Below are positions 1-8,601 of a stretch of 64,000 nucleotides of DNA, one piece after another. Position numbers and translations under genes: made by a program. Every line of letters starts with the position of its first letter. Within the stretch, counting starts at the first letter, position 1. Source of the stretch: Massilia sp. PDC64 (GTDB taxonomy: Bacteria > Pseudomonadota > Gammaproteobacteria > Burkholderiales > Burkholderiaceae_D); the NCBI RefSeq assembly GCF_900101265.1, contig NZ_FMZS01000002.1, positions 186,001 through 250,000 of the forward strand, read 5' to 3'. The notes below the pieces were generated by a model. The model was not told the origin of the DNA, made no database searches, and was given only the letters and a program-made list of their open reading frames with translations.

Positions 1-606
1 GGCGCCCAGGCGCAGTTGCTGGACGGCGCGGCGGCACCGAAGGATTTGTCGGCCACGCCCGCGCCTTCCACGCCCTTCGCGAAGATCCAGCCCGTCCCGC
101 GCACGTACATGGGCAATGCGGCGGAAACGGATGGCCTGCGTTACCAGGACAAGAGCGCGTTCGGCGTCTACGTGTCCGATCCCAAGCTGTTCGGGGGCGT
201 CAACCTGGCGCCGAACTTCGCCATCGAGACGGGCTATGCGAACCTGTACACGCGCGGTTTTCACTTTGCCGATTATGCCCGTCCCGACGAGGTCAACGGG
301 GCGCTCGGCACGAAGGGGGTGAACAGCTACCTGGCGGCGCGGCTGAACGTGCCCGTCAACGACCAGTTCTCGGCCTACGGCAAGCTGGGCGTCGCCGTCA
401 GCGAGCGCGTGGCCCACGACAAGACCTACCGCAACACCGTGGCCGATACCGACGTGGGCCCGTACGTGGGCATGGGCGCGCGCTACAGGCTGAACGAGAA
501 GGCAACCGTGTCCGCCGGCTACGAACAGTACGGCAACAGCGCGAAGAAATGGGGCAGCCAGACCAATAATTCGGGCCTGCAGGCCAAGTTCAGGATGGGC
601 TTTTGA
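1..606 (+). CDS. Small outer-membrane beta-barrel protein, 5' end missing
   Basis: The reading frame is open from the first base of the window, so the start codon lies upstream. The first residues read G-A-Q-A-Q, which looks like the end of a signal peptide with an AQA cleavage site. The rest is about 195 residues of alternating polar and aromatic strands ending in M-G-F; a terminal Phe is the usual beta-barrel assembly signal. It is a paralogue of the protein at 8602-9162: both contain FSAYGKLG, an FGGV strand near the N-terminus and a similar ending. By family it should be an OmpA-like or OmpW-like eight-stranded barrel in the outer membrane. Its ligand or role cannot be read from sequence. 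Confidence 0.8.
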   Translation, partial: GAQAQLLDGAAAPKDLSATPAPSTPFAKIQPVPRTYMGNAAETDGLRYQDKSAFGVYVSDPKLFGGVNLAPNFAIETGYANLYTRGFHFADYARPDEVNGALGTKGVNSYLAARLNVPVNDQFSAYGKLGVAVSERVAHDKTYRNTVADTDVGPYVGMGARYRLNEKATVSAGYEQYGNSAKKWGSQTNNSGLQAKFRMGF

Positions 607-627
607 GCCTGTGTCACAATCACGGGC

Positions 628-1332
628 ATGGACAAACTGCTTTCTGAATTGATCCGCCTGTACCTGCTGCCGGACAGCCCGGCCGCGCAGGGCGGCCCCG
701 GTCCGGCCGCGGACCTCGTCTCCCGCGCGGGCCTGACCCGCGCCATCGCGATCCCGTTCCGCAAGGCGCCCGGCGAGGACGCCCAACACTGGGAACGCCT
801 GTGCACCGTCGCGAACGGCCTGCAGGCCGATTTCGGTTTCCCCGCGCCGGCCGTGAGCGTCGCCAGCATGGGTGGCTACGTCCTGTGGCTGTCGCTGGCG
901 GCGCCCGTATCCGTCGCGGACGCGCGCCGCTTCGTCGCGGGCCTCGGACGGCTCTGGCCGGACACGCTGCCGCCCGCCGACACCATCGGCGTGCCCGTGG
1001 AATTGCCGCCATGCCCGAACACGGCGACGGGGACGTGGGCCGCGTTCATCCATCCGGGCATGGGCGCGTCGTTCGCGGACGAATCCGGGCTCGACATGGC
1101 GCCGCCCGCGGCGGGGCAGGTCGCGTTCCTGGAACACCTGGACAGCATCGCGCCCGGCCAGTTCAGCGAGGCGCTGGCCCGGCTCGAGGCACCGCCCCCA
1201 GCCGTGCCGACGTCCGTGCCGCCTCCCTCCGCCGACGGCCTGCTGCTGAAAGACGCGACCCTGGAAGACATCGTGCGCGTCCTGCACGCGCGCGGCATCG
1301 AACCCACGTTCCGCTTCACGCTCCCGCGATGA
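628..1332 (+). CDS. Conserved hypothetical protein coupled to GH43 gene
   Basis: A 234-residue soluble protein with no signal peptide or membrane segment. I do not recognise a named domain. The middle contains a GGYVLWLSLA segment. It is followed by a Pro-rich linker near residues 190-205 and a short C-terminal region (LEDIVRVLHARGIEPTFRF) that could be a small independent fold. The stop codon overlaps the start of the downstream GH43 gene (ATGA at 1329-1332), so the two are probably translationally coupled. It starts 21 bases after the barrel gene ends, so it may belong to that transcript. The function is unknown. Confidence 0.75.
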   Translation: MDKLLSELIRLYLLPDSPAAQGGPGPAADLVSRAGLTRAIAIPFRKAPGEDAQHWERLCTVANGLQADFGFPAPAVSVASMGGYVLWLSLAAPVSVADARRFVAGLGRLWPDTLPPADTIGVPVELPPCPNTATGTWAAFIHPGMGASFADESGLDMAPPAAGQVAFLEHLDSIAPGQFSEALARLEAPPPAVPTSVPPPSADGLLLKDATLEDIVRVLHARGIEPTFRFTLPR

Positions 1333-2366
1333 AGCGCGCCGTGCTGGCCGTGGCTGCGGCGGTCGCCCTGAACGCGCAGGCCGCCAACCCCATCGTCAAG
1401 GGCTGGTACGCGGATCCGGAAATCCGCATTGATGGCGACACGTACTGGATCTATCCGACGTATTCCGCCGACCACGGCAAGCCACCCAAGCCATCGGTCT
1501 TCACGCCGGACCAGCAGCGCATGCGGGCCCGCTCCGACCTGGTCTGGGCGCCGTTCCTGAAGCAGACCTTCCTCGACGCGTTCTCGTCGCGCGACCTCGT
1601 GCACTGGACGCGGCACGAGCGCGTGCTCGACGTCGCCGACGTGGCCTGGGCCGCGTACGCCGTATGGGCGCCGTCGGCCATCGCGCACAACGGCAGGTAC
1701 TACCTGTTCTTCGGCGCGAACGACATCAAGAGCAACGACCAGTTGGGCGGCATCGGCGTGGCCGTCAGCGACCGCCCGGAAGGCCCGTTCAGGGATGCGC
1801 TCGGCAAGCCGCTGATCGGACAAATCCACAACGGCGCGCAGCCGATCGACCAGATGGTGTTCAGGGACGACGACGGCCAGGTCTACATGGTCTACGGCGG
1901 CTGGAAGCACGCCAACGTGGTGAAACTCGCGCCGGACCTGCTGAGCGTCGTGCCGTTCCCGGACGGGACGACGTTCAAGGAGATCACGCCCGATCCGGAC
2001 TATGTCGAAGGCCCGTTCATGGCCAAGCGCAAGGGTGTGTACTACTTCATGTGGTCGGAAGGGGAGTGGACGGGGCCGGATTACCGCGTCGCGTATGCGA
2101 TGGGCCCGTCGCCGTTCGGCCCCTTCAAACGCATCGGCACGATCCTCGCACAGGATGGCCGCATCGCGCGCGGCGCGGGTCACCATTCCATCGTCAACGT
2201 GCCCGGCACCGACGAGTGGTACATCGCCTACCACCGCCGCCCGCTGGGCGAGACGGACGGCAACCACCGCGAGCTGGCCGTCGACCGTTTGTATTTCAAC
2301 GACGACGGCACGATCCGGCCCGTGGTCATGACGAACGAGGGCGTCGCGCCGCGGTTCGTGCGCTGA
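1329..2366 (+). CDS. Secreted glycoside hydrolase family 43 protein
   Basis: 345 residues. The start is the ATG that overlaps the upstream stop; it gives a clean signal peptide ending in A-Q-A after about 18 residues, so the enzyme is exported. The five-bladed GH43 propeller is recognisable: the putative catalytic base Asp29 in WYADPEI, the pKa-modulating Asp in the IDQMVFRDDDG stretch, and the acid Glu in YVEGPFMAKRKG followed by YYFMWSEG. Family members act on arabinan, arabinoxylan or xylo-oligosaccharides (arabinofuranosidase, arabinanase or xylosidase). The subfamily and substrate cannot be fixed here. It lies far from the arabinose locus and abuts a LysR gene on the opposite strand with no gap between stop codons. 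Confidence 0.85.
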   Translation: MKRAVLAVAAAVALNAQAANPIVKGWYADPEIRIDGDTYWIYPTYSADHGKPPKPSVFTPDQQRMRARSDLVWAPFLKQTFLDAFSSRDLVHWTRHERVLDVADVAWAAYAVWAPSAIAHNGRYYLFFGANDIKSNDQLGGIGVAVSDRPEGPFRDALGKPLIGQIHNGAQPIDQMVFRDDDGQVYMVYGGWKHANVVKLAPDLLSVVPFPDGTTFKEITPDPDYVEGPFMAKRKGVYYFMWSEGEWTGPDYRVAYAMGPSPFGPFKRIGTILAQDGRIARGAGHHSIVNVPGTDEWYIAYHRRPLGETDGNHRELAVDRLYFNDDGTIRPVVMTNEGVAPRFVR

Positions 2367-3248
2367 TCACGGCGCCAGATACGCCGCCAGCTCGTCCGGC
2401 GTCCCCTTCGGAAACGCCGCCTTCAGATAATCGAGAAACGCGGACACGCGCGCGCTGAGCAGCCGGCGCGACGGGTACAGCGCCCACAGCGCGATCTCCG
2501 GCCCGGCCACGTCGCCCCACCGCACGAGGCGCCCCGCCGCGAGATCGTGGCTGATCACCGACGCCGGCAAACAGCCCGCACCGGCGCCCGCCCGCACCGC
2601 GTCGCGCACCATCACGAGCGACGACAGGCGCAGCACGGGATCGATCGGGATGTCGGCCTGGCCCGCCACTTGCCACGCCGTCTTGTCGGTCACGGGGCTC
2701 ACGACGGCGGGCACGGGCGCCCCGTCCGCCGGCCGCCGGAGCCCCGGCGCCGCCACGACGACGAGCCGGTCGCGCAGGAAGATGCGGCCCACGAGGCTTT
2801 CGTCCGGATCGGGATTGACGCGGATGACGAGATCGTAGCCTTCCTCGACCATGTCCACGGGCCGGTCTTCCGTCGTCACCTCCAGCCGCACGTCCGGATA
2901 CGCCCGCGCGAACCCGGCGGCCAGCGTCCCCATCGCCGTCTGCGAGAACAGCAGCGGCGCGCTGATGCGCAGGCGGCCGCGCGGCCGGTCGCCGCCCGAG
3001 GCGAGGGCCGCCGCCGTCTCGTCGATCTCCGCGAGGAGGGCTCCCGTGCGCTCGTACAAGGCCCGACCTTCCTGCGTGAGCTTCAGCATGCGCGCGCCCC
3101 GTTCGAACAGGCGCAGCCCGAGATCCGCTTCCAGCTCCGCGACGCGGCGCGACAGGGTCGCCTTCGGCCGGCCCGTTTCGCGCGCGGCGCGGCCGAAGCC
3201 GCCGTGGCGGGCGACGAGGTTGAAATCGGCGAGGGCGAGCAAGTCCAT
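2367..3248 (-). CDS. LysR-family transcriptional regulator
   Basis: 293 residues starting MDLLALADF. The N-terminal winged helix-turn-helix (residues 1-60) contains GGFGRAARETGRPKATLSRRVAELE, matching the LysR recognition helix, followed by FERGARMLKLTQEG. The C-terminal two-lobed effector domain follows (RGRLRISAPLLF). Its style resembles the LysR subgroup that controls small oxidoreductases. It is divergent from the NmrA-like gene at 3363, with 114 bases between, the classic arrangement for a LysR regulator and its target. The effector is unknown. A GTG three codons upstream (VEHM) is a possible alternative start. Confidence 0.9.
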   Translation of the reverse strand: MDLLALADFNLVARHGGFGRAARETGRPKATLSRRVAELEADLGLRLFERGARMLKLTQEGRALYERTGALLAEIDETAAALASGGDRPRGRLRISAPLLFSQTAMGTLAAGFARAYPDVRLEVTTEDRPVDMVEEGYDLVIRVNPDPDESLVGRIFLRDRLVVVAAPGLRRPADGAPVPAVVSPVTDKTAWQVAGQADIPIDPVLRLSSLVMVRDAVRAGAGAGCLPASVISHDLAAGRLVRWGDVAGPEIALWALYPSRRLLSARVSAFLDYLKAAFPKGTPDELAAYLAP

Positions 3249-3266
3249 GTGTTCCACCTGTGAGAC

Positions 3267-3313
3267 GGGATGTCCAAATATACCGTCTATCGGTCCGCCT
3301 GTGGGATGTCTAA
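3267..3313. promoter_or_regulatory. Direct repeats in the LysR/NmrA divergent promoter region
   Basis: Two near-identical 11-mers, GGGATGTCCAA at 3267-3277 and GGGATGTCTAA at 3303-3313, lie 36 bases apart in the 114-base gap between the divergent LysR and NmrA-like genes. Their position fits binding sites for the LysR protein, but no protection or family consensus supports this directly. Confidence 0.4.
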
Positions 3314-3362
3314 GCTGTGAAGCGTCAACCGACACTTTCACAACCCAACAGGAGCAAACATC

Positions 3363-4229
3363 ATGACCATTCTCGTCACCGGCGCAACGGGCAACGTGGG
3401 CCGCCACGTCGTCGACCAACTCGTGCAACGCGGCGCCCCCGTGCGCGCACTCGTCCGCAATCCCGCCAAGGCCGATTTCCCCGCCGGCGTCGACGTCCAT
3501 CAGGGCGACTTGCTCGACGTGGACGCCCTGCGCCGCGCGTTCGACGGCGTGTCGACCCTGTTCCTGCTGAACGCCGTCGTCCCCGACGAATTCACGCAGG
3601 CGCTCGTTACGCTCAACGTCGCCCGCGAGGCGGGCGTGCAGCGGGTGGTCTACCTGTCCGTCATCCACAGCGACGTGTACGTGAACGTGCCTCACTTCGC
3701 GGGCAAGTTCGGCGTCGAGCGGATGATCGAGCAGATGGGCTTTGCCGCCACCATCCTGCGCCCCGCTTATTTCATCGACAACGACGTCACGATCAAGGAC
3801 GTGGTGCTCGGCTACGGTGTGTATCCGATGCCGGTCGGCGGCAAGGGCCTCGCGATGGTCGACGCGCGCGACATCGCGGAGGTCGCGGCGATCGAACTGG
3901 TCCGCCGCCACGATGCCGCGGCCCCGCTGCCGCTCGAGCGCATCAATGTCGTCGGCCCGGACACGCTGACGGGGAGCAGTATCGCCGCCATCTGGTCCGA
4001 CGTGCTGGGGCGGCCCATCGCGTACGGCGGCGACGACACGGCCGGCTTCGAACAGAACCTGCGCCAGTTCATGCCGGCCTGGATGGCGTACGACATGCGC
4101 TTGATGAGCGAGCGCTTCCTCGCCGACGGCATGGTGCCGGAAGCCGGCGACGTCGACCGCCTGACCGCGCTGCTGGGCCGCCCGCTGCGCACCTATCGCG
4201 AATTCGCCGCCGCCATCGCCGCGGCCTGA
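3363..4229 (+). CDS. NmrA-like NAD(P)-binding SDR protein
   Basis: 288 residues. An N-terminal Rossmann fold begins immediately with MTILVTGATGNVG (TGATGxxG dinucleotide-binding motif), followed by VRALVRNPAKADFP, where the Arg suggests NADP(H). This is an atypical SDR of the NmrA/HSCARG type, related to NAD(P)H:quinone-oxidoreductase-like and redox-sensing proteins, and it lacks a classical YxxxK active site. It is divergent from the LysR gene and followed 17 bases later by an AtaL-like gene, so the pair probably forms an operon induced by the LysR protein. The substrate is unknown. Confidence 0.88.
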   Translation: MTILVTGATGNVGRHVVDQLVQRGAPVRALVRNPAKADFPAGVDVHQGDLLDVDALRRAFDGVSTLFLLNAVVPDEFTQALVTLNVAREAGVQRVVYLSVIHSDVYVNVPHFAGKFGVERMIEQMGFAATILRPAYFIDNDVTIKDVVLGYGVYPMPVGGKGLAMVDARDIAEVAAIELVRRHDAAAPLPLERINVVGPDTLTGSSIAAIWSDVLGRPIAYGGDDTAGFEQNLRQFMPAWMAYDMRLMSERFLADGMVPEAGDVDRLTALLGRPLRTYREFAAAIAAA

Positions 4230-4246
4230 ACCCAAGGAGAACCATC

Positions 4247-4708
4247 ATGATCTATTCGACCGCCACTGTCCCCGTCAACCCGGAAGGGGAGATCCCGCTG
4301 ACCCGCGAACAAGCCTGGCGCGGCCTCGTACTGAAAGCACGCGACGCCCGCGCATTCCTGCCGCCCGGCCTGTGCACCCGCTGCGACGTCGTGGAAGAGA
4401 GCGCGACGCACATCGTGCGCGAGGCCACCATCGGCGGCAGCGACCTGCGCGAGATCATCGTGTTCGAGCCGGAGACCAAGGTGTCGTTCTTCCAGGCGAG
4501 CGGCCCGCGCGAAGGCGTCATCGTCAACGAGTTGTTCGAGGACGAGACGGGCGCGCTGTACCTGAAGTTTTATTGCTACACAGGCCTGCGCGGCAAGGTG
4601 CCGGGCGGCCCGGAGGAGCAGGCGGAGCAGGCGTGGATGGACAGCGACAAGGGCTATAAAAGCGCCTTGCTGTCGACCCTGAAGCGGACGCGCGAATTGT
4701 TTGCATAA
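4247..4708 (+). CDS. AtaL-like (DUF1857, SRPBCC fold) protein
   Basis: 153 residues, no signal peptide. The start ATG is preceded by a good ribosome site, AAGGAGA, at 4234-4240. The sequence pattern (PLTREQAWRGLVLKARDARAF, then SDLREIIVFEP, then a C-terminal helix with YKSALLSTLKRTREL) matches the DUF1857/AtaL family, which adopts a START/SRPBCC-like ligand-binding fold. It lies 17 bases downstream of the NmrA-like gene and probably shares its transcript. No catalytic role is established for most members; a ligand-binding or accessory role is inference. Confidence 0.8.
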   Translation: MIYSTATVPVNPEGEIPLTREQAWRGLVLKARDARAFLPPGLCTRCDVVEESATHIVREATIGGSDLREIIVFEPETKVSFFQASGPREGVIVNELFEDETGALYLKFYCYTGLRGKVPGGPEEQAEQAWMDSDKGYKSALLSTLKRTRELFA

Positions 4709-4712
4709 GTAA

Positions 4713-4730
4713 AAACGAAACAATTCGTTT
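4713..4730. terminator. Possible weak terminator or operator hairpin
   Basis: A perfect 7-bp inverted repeat, AAACGAA at 4713-4719 and TTCGTTT at 4724-4730, lies just after the AtaL-like gene and 54 bases before the TonB receptor. The stem is AT-rich and there is no long T tract, so it could be a weak terminator or a protein-binding site. Confidence 0.35.
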
Positions 4731-4783
4731 AACATTGCCGTGTGGTTGAGTAATGTTCGGCCTTCAGAAAAAAAAGAGGCAAC

Positions 4784-7453
4784 ATGAAGACCACACGACT
4801 CTGCGCCGTCCTGTTCGGCGTCCCCCTGCTGGCGCAGGCCCAGTCCGCGCCCGTATCCACCGAAGCGCCGTCCGTCGTCGTGACCGGATCGCGCATCCCG
4901 CGCGCCGGCCTGGAAGGGCCGTCCGCGGTAACCGTCATCAGCGCCCAGGACATCGAGCGGCAAGGCTACAAGAACGTGTTCGACGCGCTGTCGAACCAGA
5001 CGCAGAACAGCGGGTTCGTGCAGGGCGCGGACTTCGGCAACACGTTCACGCCGTCCGCCAATGCCGTCAGCCTGCGCGGGCTGGGGCCGAACCATACCCT
5101 GATCCTGCTGAACGGCCGCCGGCTCGCCGATTTCCCCATCGCGTACGACGGCGCCGTCAACTTCACGAACCTGGCGAACATCCCGTCCAGCATCGTGGAG
5201 CGGATCGAGATCCTGTCCGGCGGCGCGTCCGCGATCTATGGGTCGGACGCAATCGCCGGCGTCGTCAACATCATCCTGAAGAAGAAGGCGACCGGCTTCG
5301 ACGTCAACCTGCGCGCGGGCGGCACGAGCCGCGGCGGTGGCGGCGACCGCCGGCTGCAGCTGACGGGCGGCCGCGACTTCGGCCGATTGAGCACGCTGTT
5401 CGCGCTCGAAGTGTCCGACCGCGACCCGCTCGCCGCCACGCAGCGCGACTTCATGGCGACGAGTTCCGGCACGCCGTCGACCGTCCTTGCGCGCCGGGAC
5501 GTCACCACCGGCAAGTACGTCGACCCGGGCGCCACGTGCGCGAACCTGGGCAACCTGTTCGACGGCAGCCTCGTGAAGTACACGGCGAAGGCGGGCAGCT
5601 ATTGCGCGAGCCCGAAAGTGAGGCCGACGTACTGGACCGTGCAGACCCGTAACCTGAGCAAGAACGCGTTCGGCAGCGCCAGCTTCGCGCTCGACGACGA
5701 CACGACCTTGTTCGCCGACCTGCTGCTGGGCCAGAACGCGACGCAGAACAATACGCGCGGGCCGTCGTGGACGTCGAATTCGACGGGCGCCGGCTACTTC
5801 CTCAACCAGAACACCAACCACTACGAAACGTGGACCCGCTACATCTCGCCGGAAGAGATGGGCGGCGTAGGGCAGTTCAACCGCACATGGCAGGACGACG
5901 CGGGCGCCGCCACGCTGGGCGCGCGCGGCCGCATCCCGGGCACGGGCTGGCGTTACGAAGCGGGCTACAACGTGTCGTGGTACGACAGCCATGCCCACCA
6001 GCCGCGCCTGCTGGCCAGCATCAATTCGTTCTTCCTCGGCCCGCGCCTCGGCACGGATGCGAACGGCATCCCGATCTACGCGCCGGATCCCGCCCGCCTC
6101 GCGCGCGCCGTGACGCCGGCCGAATTCGGCACGATCAAGGACCTCGCCAACAGCTCGGACAAATCGTGGACGAACACGCTGAGCGCGAGCGCCAACGGCG
6201 AGCTGCTGCAACTGCCGGCGGGGCCGCTGCAGCTGGCGGCCGTCGTCGAAGCGGGCCGCCAGGGTTTCCGGACCACGCCGGACGCCCGCATCAACCAGGG
6301 TTATTTCAACCTCGCGACGACGAGCGACGTCACGGCCGGCACGCGCACGCGCTACGCGGCCGGCGCGGAAGCGAGCATCCCGCTGCTGTCGACGCTGACG
6401 GGCACGCTGGCCGGCCGCTACGACCGCTACGAATTCGCGGACCGCAACAACGGCAAGTTCACATACAACGGCGGCCTGGAACTGCGTCCCACGAAGGACC
6501 TGCTGCTGCGCGCGAACTACGCGACGAGCTTCCGTGCACCGGACATGAACTACATCTACCAGGCGCGCGGCACGGGCTATTACGCGTCGACGACGGACTA
6601 CTACCGCTGCGGCCGCGCGGGCCAGCCGATCGCCACCTGCGAATTCGCGAATGTATCGCCGGGCGCGGACTACGTGCAGTACGGCAGCCGCGACCTGAAA
6701 CCGGAGCAGGGCAAGTCGTGGGGCGCGGGCCTCGTGTGGTCGCCGAGCAGCAGGTTCGACGCGTCGGTCGACTACTGGAACATCAAGATCACGGACCTCG
6801 TGACGAATTTGTCGGACGACAAGCTGCTGCGCGACGAAGCGGATTGCCGCCTCGGCAGGCAGGACGTCAACTCGCCGACATGCGTCGACGCGCTGGCCCG
6901 CATCACCCGTTTCCCAGATGATTCGCTCGTGCGCCCGGGCGAGATCAAGACGATCCGCGTGAACCCGATCAACGCGGCCCAGCAGAGCACGAGCGGCATC
7001 GACGTCAGCGCCAGGTACGTGTGGAAGCCGGCCGGCTACGGCACGGTCACGCTGCGCGGCAATGCGTCGAAGACGCTCACGTTCCATTCGCGCCAGTTCG
7101 CCGGGGACGACCTCGTCGACGACCTGCATTCGCTGAACACGCTGGACTGGCCGTACAAGGTCAGTGCGAGCCTGAACTGGGACATCGACAAATGGTCCGG
7201 CACCCTGTTCGCCACGCGCTACGGCAAGATCCCGAACTCGGCCGGCACCGCGTACCTGTCGGCGACGACCCTGTTCAACGGAAGCGTCGTGTACCGGCTG
7301 AACGACCGCCTGACCTTGTCGCTGATCGTGAATAACATCACGGACCGCATCAAGCGCGACGACTCGGCGGGCTGGCCGAACTATGCCGTGGGCAGCTACA
7401 GCCCGGTGGGGCGTGCGGGTTGGGTCGAGTTGAACTACCACTTCGGCGGTTGA
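4784..7453 (+). CDS. TonB-dependent outer-membrane receptor
   Basis: 889 residues. A signal peptide of about 20 residues ends in L-A-Q-A-Q. A TonB box-like stretch follows (PSVVVTGSRIPR), then the plug domain (SAVTVISAQDIERQGYKNVFDALS through the RIEILSGGASAIYGSDAIAGVVNIILKK segment), then a 22-strand barrel ending in LNYHFGG. It belongs to the large Oar/CirA-like receptor class used for carbohydrate or peptide uptake in Xanthomonas, Caulobacter and Massilia. Nothing nearby identifies the ligand. The upstream gap is only 75 bases, so it could be read from the NmrA/AtaL operon or from its own promoter. Confidence 0.92.
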   Translation: MKTTRLCAVLFGVPLLAQAQSAPVSTEAPSVVVTGSRIPRAGLEGPSAVTVISAQDIERQGYKNVFDALSNQTQNSGFVQGADFGNTFTPSANAVSLRGLGPNHTLILLNGRRLADFPIAYDGAVNFTNLANIPSSIVERIEILSGGASAIYGSDAIAGVVNIILKKKATGFDVNLRAGGTSRGGGGDRRLQLTGGRDFGRLSTLFALEVSDRDPLAATQRDFMATSSGTPSTVLARRDVTTGKYVDPGATCANLGNLFDGSLVKYTAKAGSYCASPKVRPTYWTVQTRNLSKNAFGSASFALDDDTTLFADLLLGQNATQNNTRGPSWTSNSTGAGYFLNQNTNHYETWTRYISPEEMGGVGQFNRTWQDDAGAATLGARGRIPGTGWRYEAGYNVSWYDSHAHQPRLLASINSFFLGPRLGTDANGIPIYAPDPARLARAVTPAEFGTIKDLANSSDKSWTNTLSASANGELLQLPAGPLQLAAVVEAGRQGFRTTPDARINQGYFNLATTSDVTAGTRTRYAAGAEASIPLLSTLTGTLAGRYDRYEFADRNNGKFTYNGGLELRPTKDLLLRANYATSFRAPDMNYIYQARGTGYYASTTDYYRCGRAGQPIATCEFANVSPGADYVQYGSRDLKPEQGKSWGAGLVWSPSSRFDASVDYWNIKITDLVTNLSDDKLLRDEADCRLGRQDVNSPTCVDALARITRFPDDSLVRPGEIKTIRVNPINAAQQSTSGIDVSARYVWKPAGYGTVTLRGNASKTLTFHSRQFAGDDLVDDLHSLNTLDWPYKVSASLNWDIDKWSGTLFATRYGKIPNSAGTAYLSATTLFNGSVVYRLNDRLTLSLIVNNITDRIKRDDSAGWPNYAVGSYSPVGRAGWVELNYHFGG

Positions 7454-7561
7454 CTTCGGTATTTACGCAGTTGAACTTCTGTTGATACTGATTCTATTGC
7501 TTGCCTGACAGCTTTACACTGGGTTGGTCGTCAACAACAACCAAAGCTGAAAGGGAACCAA

Positions 7562-8374
7562 ATGAATCGAGTGTCATTGAACGCGGGCGTGAAGCTCGTC
7601 CTCGCCGTCGTCGTGCTGATCCTGCTGTTCGCGCTGGCACCGTTCGGGACGGTGCCGGCCGGCCATCGGGGCGTGATGACGACGTTCGGCAGCCCGAGCG
7701 ACCAGGTGCTGAGCGAGGGCATCCACTTCCGCGTGCCGATCGCGCAAAAGCTCAACCTCGTCAACGTCTCGATCCAGAAGGGCGAAGGCGATGGCGACGC
7801 CGCCTCGCGCGACCTGCAGACCGTGCACACCCGCGTGGCGCTGAACTACCACGTCCGCCCGGATGCCGCGATGACGGTGTTCCGCGACCTGGGCAACGAG
7901 CCGGGCCAGCGCATCATCATCCCGGCCGTGCAGGAAGCGGTGAAGGCCGTCACGGCCCGTTTCACGGCCGAGGAACTGATCGCCAAGCGCACCGACGTGC
8001 GCGACCAGATCGTCACCCAGTTGCGCGAGCGGCTGGCACGCCACGGCATCGTCGTGGACGAGTTCTCGATCGTGAACTTCAATTTCTCGCGCTCGTTCAA
8101 TGAGGCGATCGAAGCAAAGACGACGGCCGAGCAGCTGAAGCTGAAGGCGGAACGCGACCTGCAGCGCATCGAGGTGGAAGCGAAGCAGCGCGTGGCCCAG
8201 GCCCGGGCCGAAGCCGAATCGCTGGCCGTTCAGCGCCAGCAGGTGACGCCGGAACTGATCCGCCTGCGCGAGATGGAGAACCAGCGCATGGCCATCGAGA
8301 AGTGGGATGGCAAGCTGCCCAGCGTGGCCGGTGGTGCGGTCCCGTTCATCAACGTGGGCAATGCCGTTAAATGA
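7562..8374 (+). CDS. Prohibitin/SPFH (band 7) family membrane protein
   Basis: 270 residues. One N-terminal membrane segment (about residues 11-28, VKLVLAVVVLILLFAL) is followed by an SPFH domain (VPAGHRGVMTTFGSP through the FSIVNFNFSRSFNEAIEAKTTAEQ motif), a charged coiled coil (residues about 190-235, rich in E, A, R and Q), and a short C-terminal tail. This is typical of bacterial prohibitin-like proteins, which form large ring scaffolds on the inner membrane and affect protein turnover or stress tolerance. It is monocistronic, with about 110 bases upstream and 225 downstream. Confidence 0.92.
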   Translation: MNRVSLNAGVKLVLAVVVLILLFALAPFGTVPAGHRGVMTTFGSPSDQVLSEGIHFRVPIAQKLNLVNVSIQKGEGDGDAASRDLQTVHTRVALNYHVRPDAAMTVFRDLGNEPGQRIIIPAVQEAVKAVTARFTAEELIAKRTDVRDQIVTQLRERLARHGIVVDEFSIVNFNFSRSFNEAIEAKTTAEQLKLKAERDLQRIEVEAKQRVAQARAEAESLAVQRQQVTPELIRLREMENQRMAIEKWDGKLPSVAGGAVPFINVGNAVK

Positions 8375-8414
8375 TTCTCACCATTGTAAGTAAATGAAAC
8401 GGAAATGGCGTCGG

Positions 8415-8441
8415 CGTTCGGCTGGCAACCTGCAGCCAACG
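8415..8441 (+). terminator. Candidate terminator after the prohibitin-like gene
   Basis: Inverted repeat CGTT-c-GGCTG (8415-8424) and CAGCC-AACG (8433-8441) with an 8-base loop, 40 bases after the stop codon. A short T-rich stretch follows after a few bases, but there is no proper T tract. Confidence 0.35.
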
Positions 8442-8601
8442 TCGCGCTATTTCTTGTAACCATCGAAGTCGCATTTGCATGCATATTTGACTTTCGAGTC
8501 AATTATATGCACAGCGGTAACAGATCCTTACCAATCCCCGATTCTTGCTTTTCGAACACATTGCTATCGTGGCGGCCTCACAACCACTACAGGAGATAGC
8601 C

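Noticed and set aside
4193..7441. A very long open frame antisense to the TonB receptor
   Set aside because: High GC makes long antisense frames common. It has no recognisable domain, its composition is rich in Arg/Val/Ala repeats, and the plus strand encodes a clear receptor.
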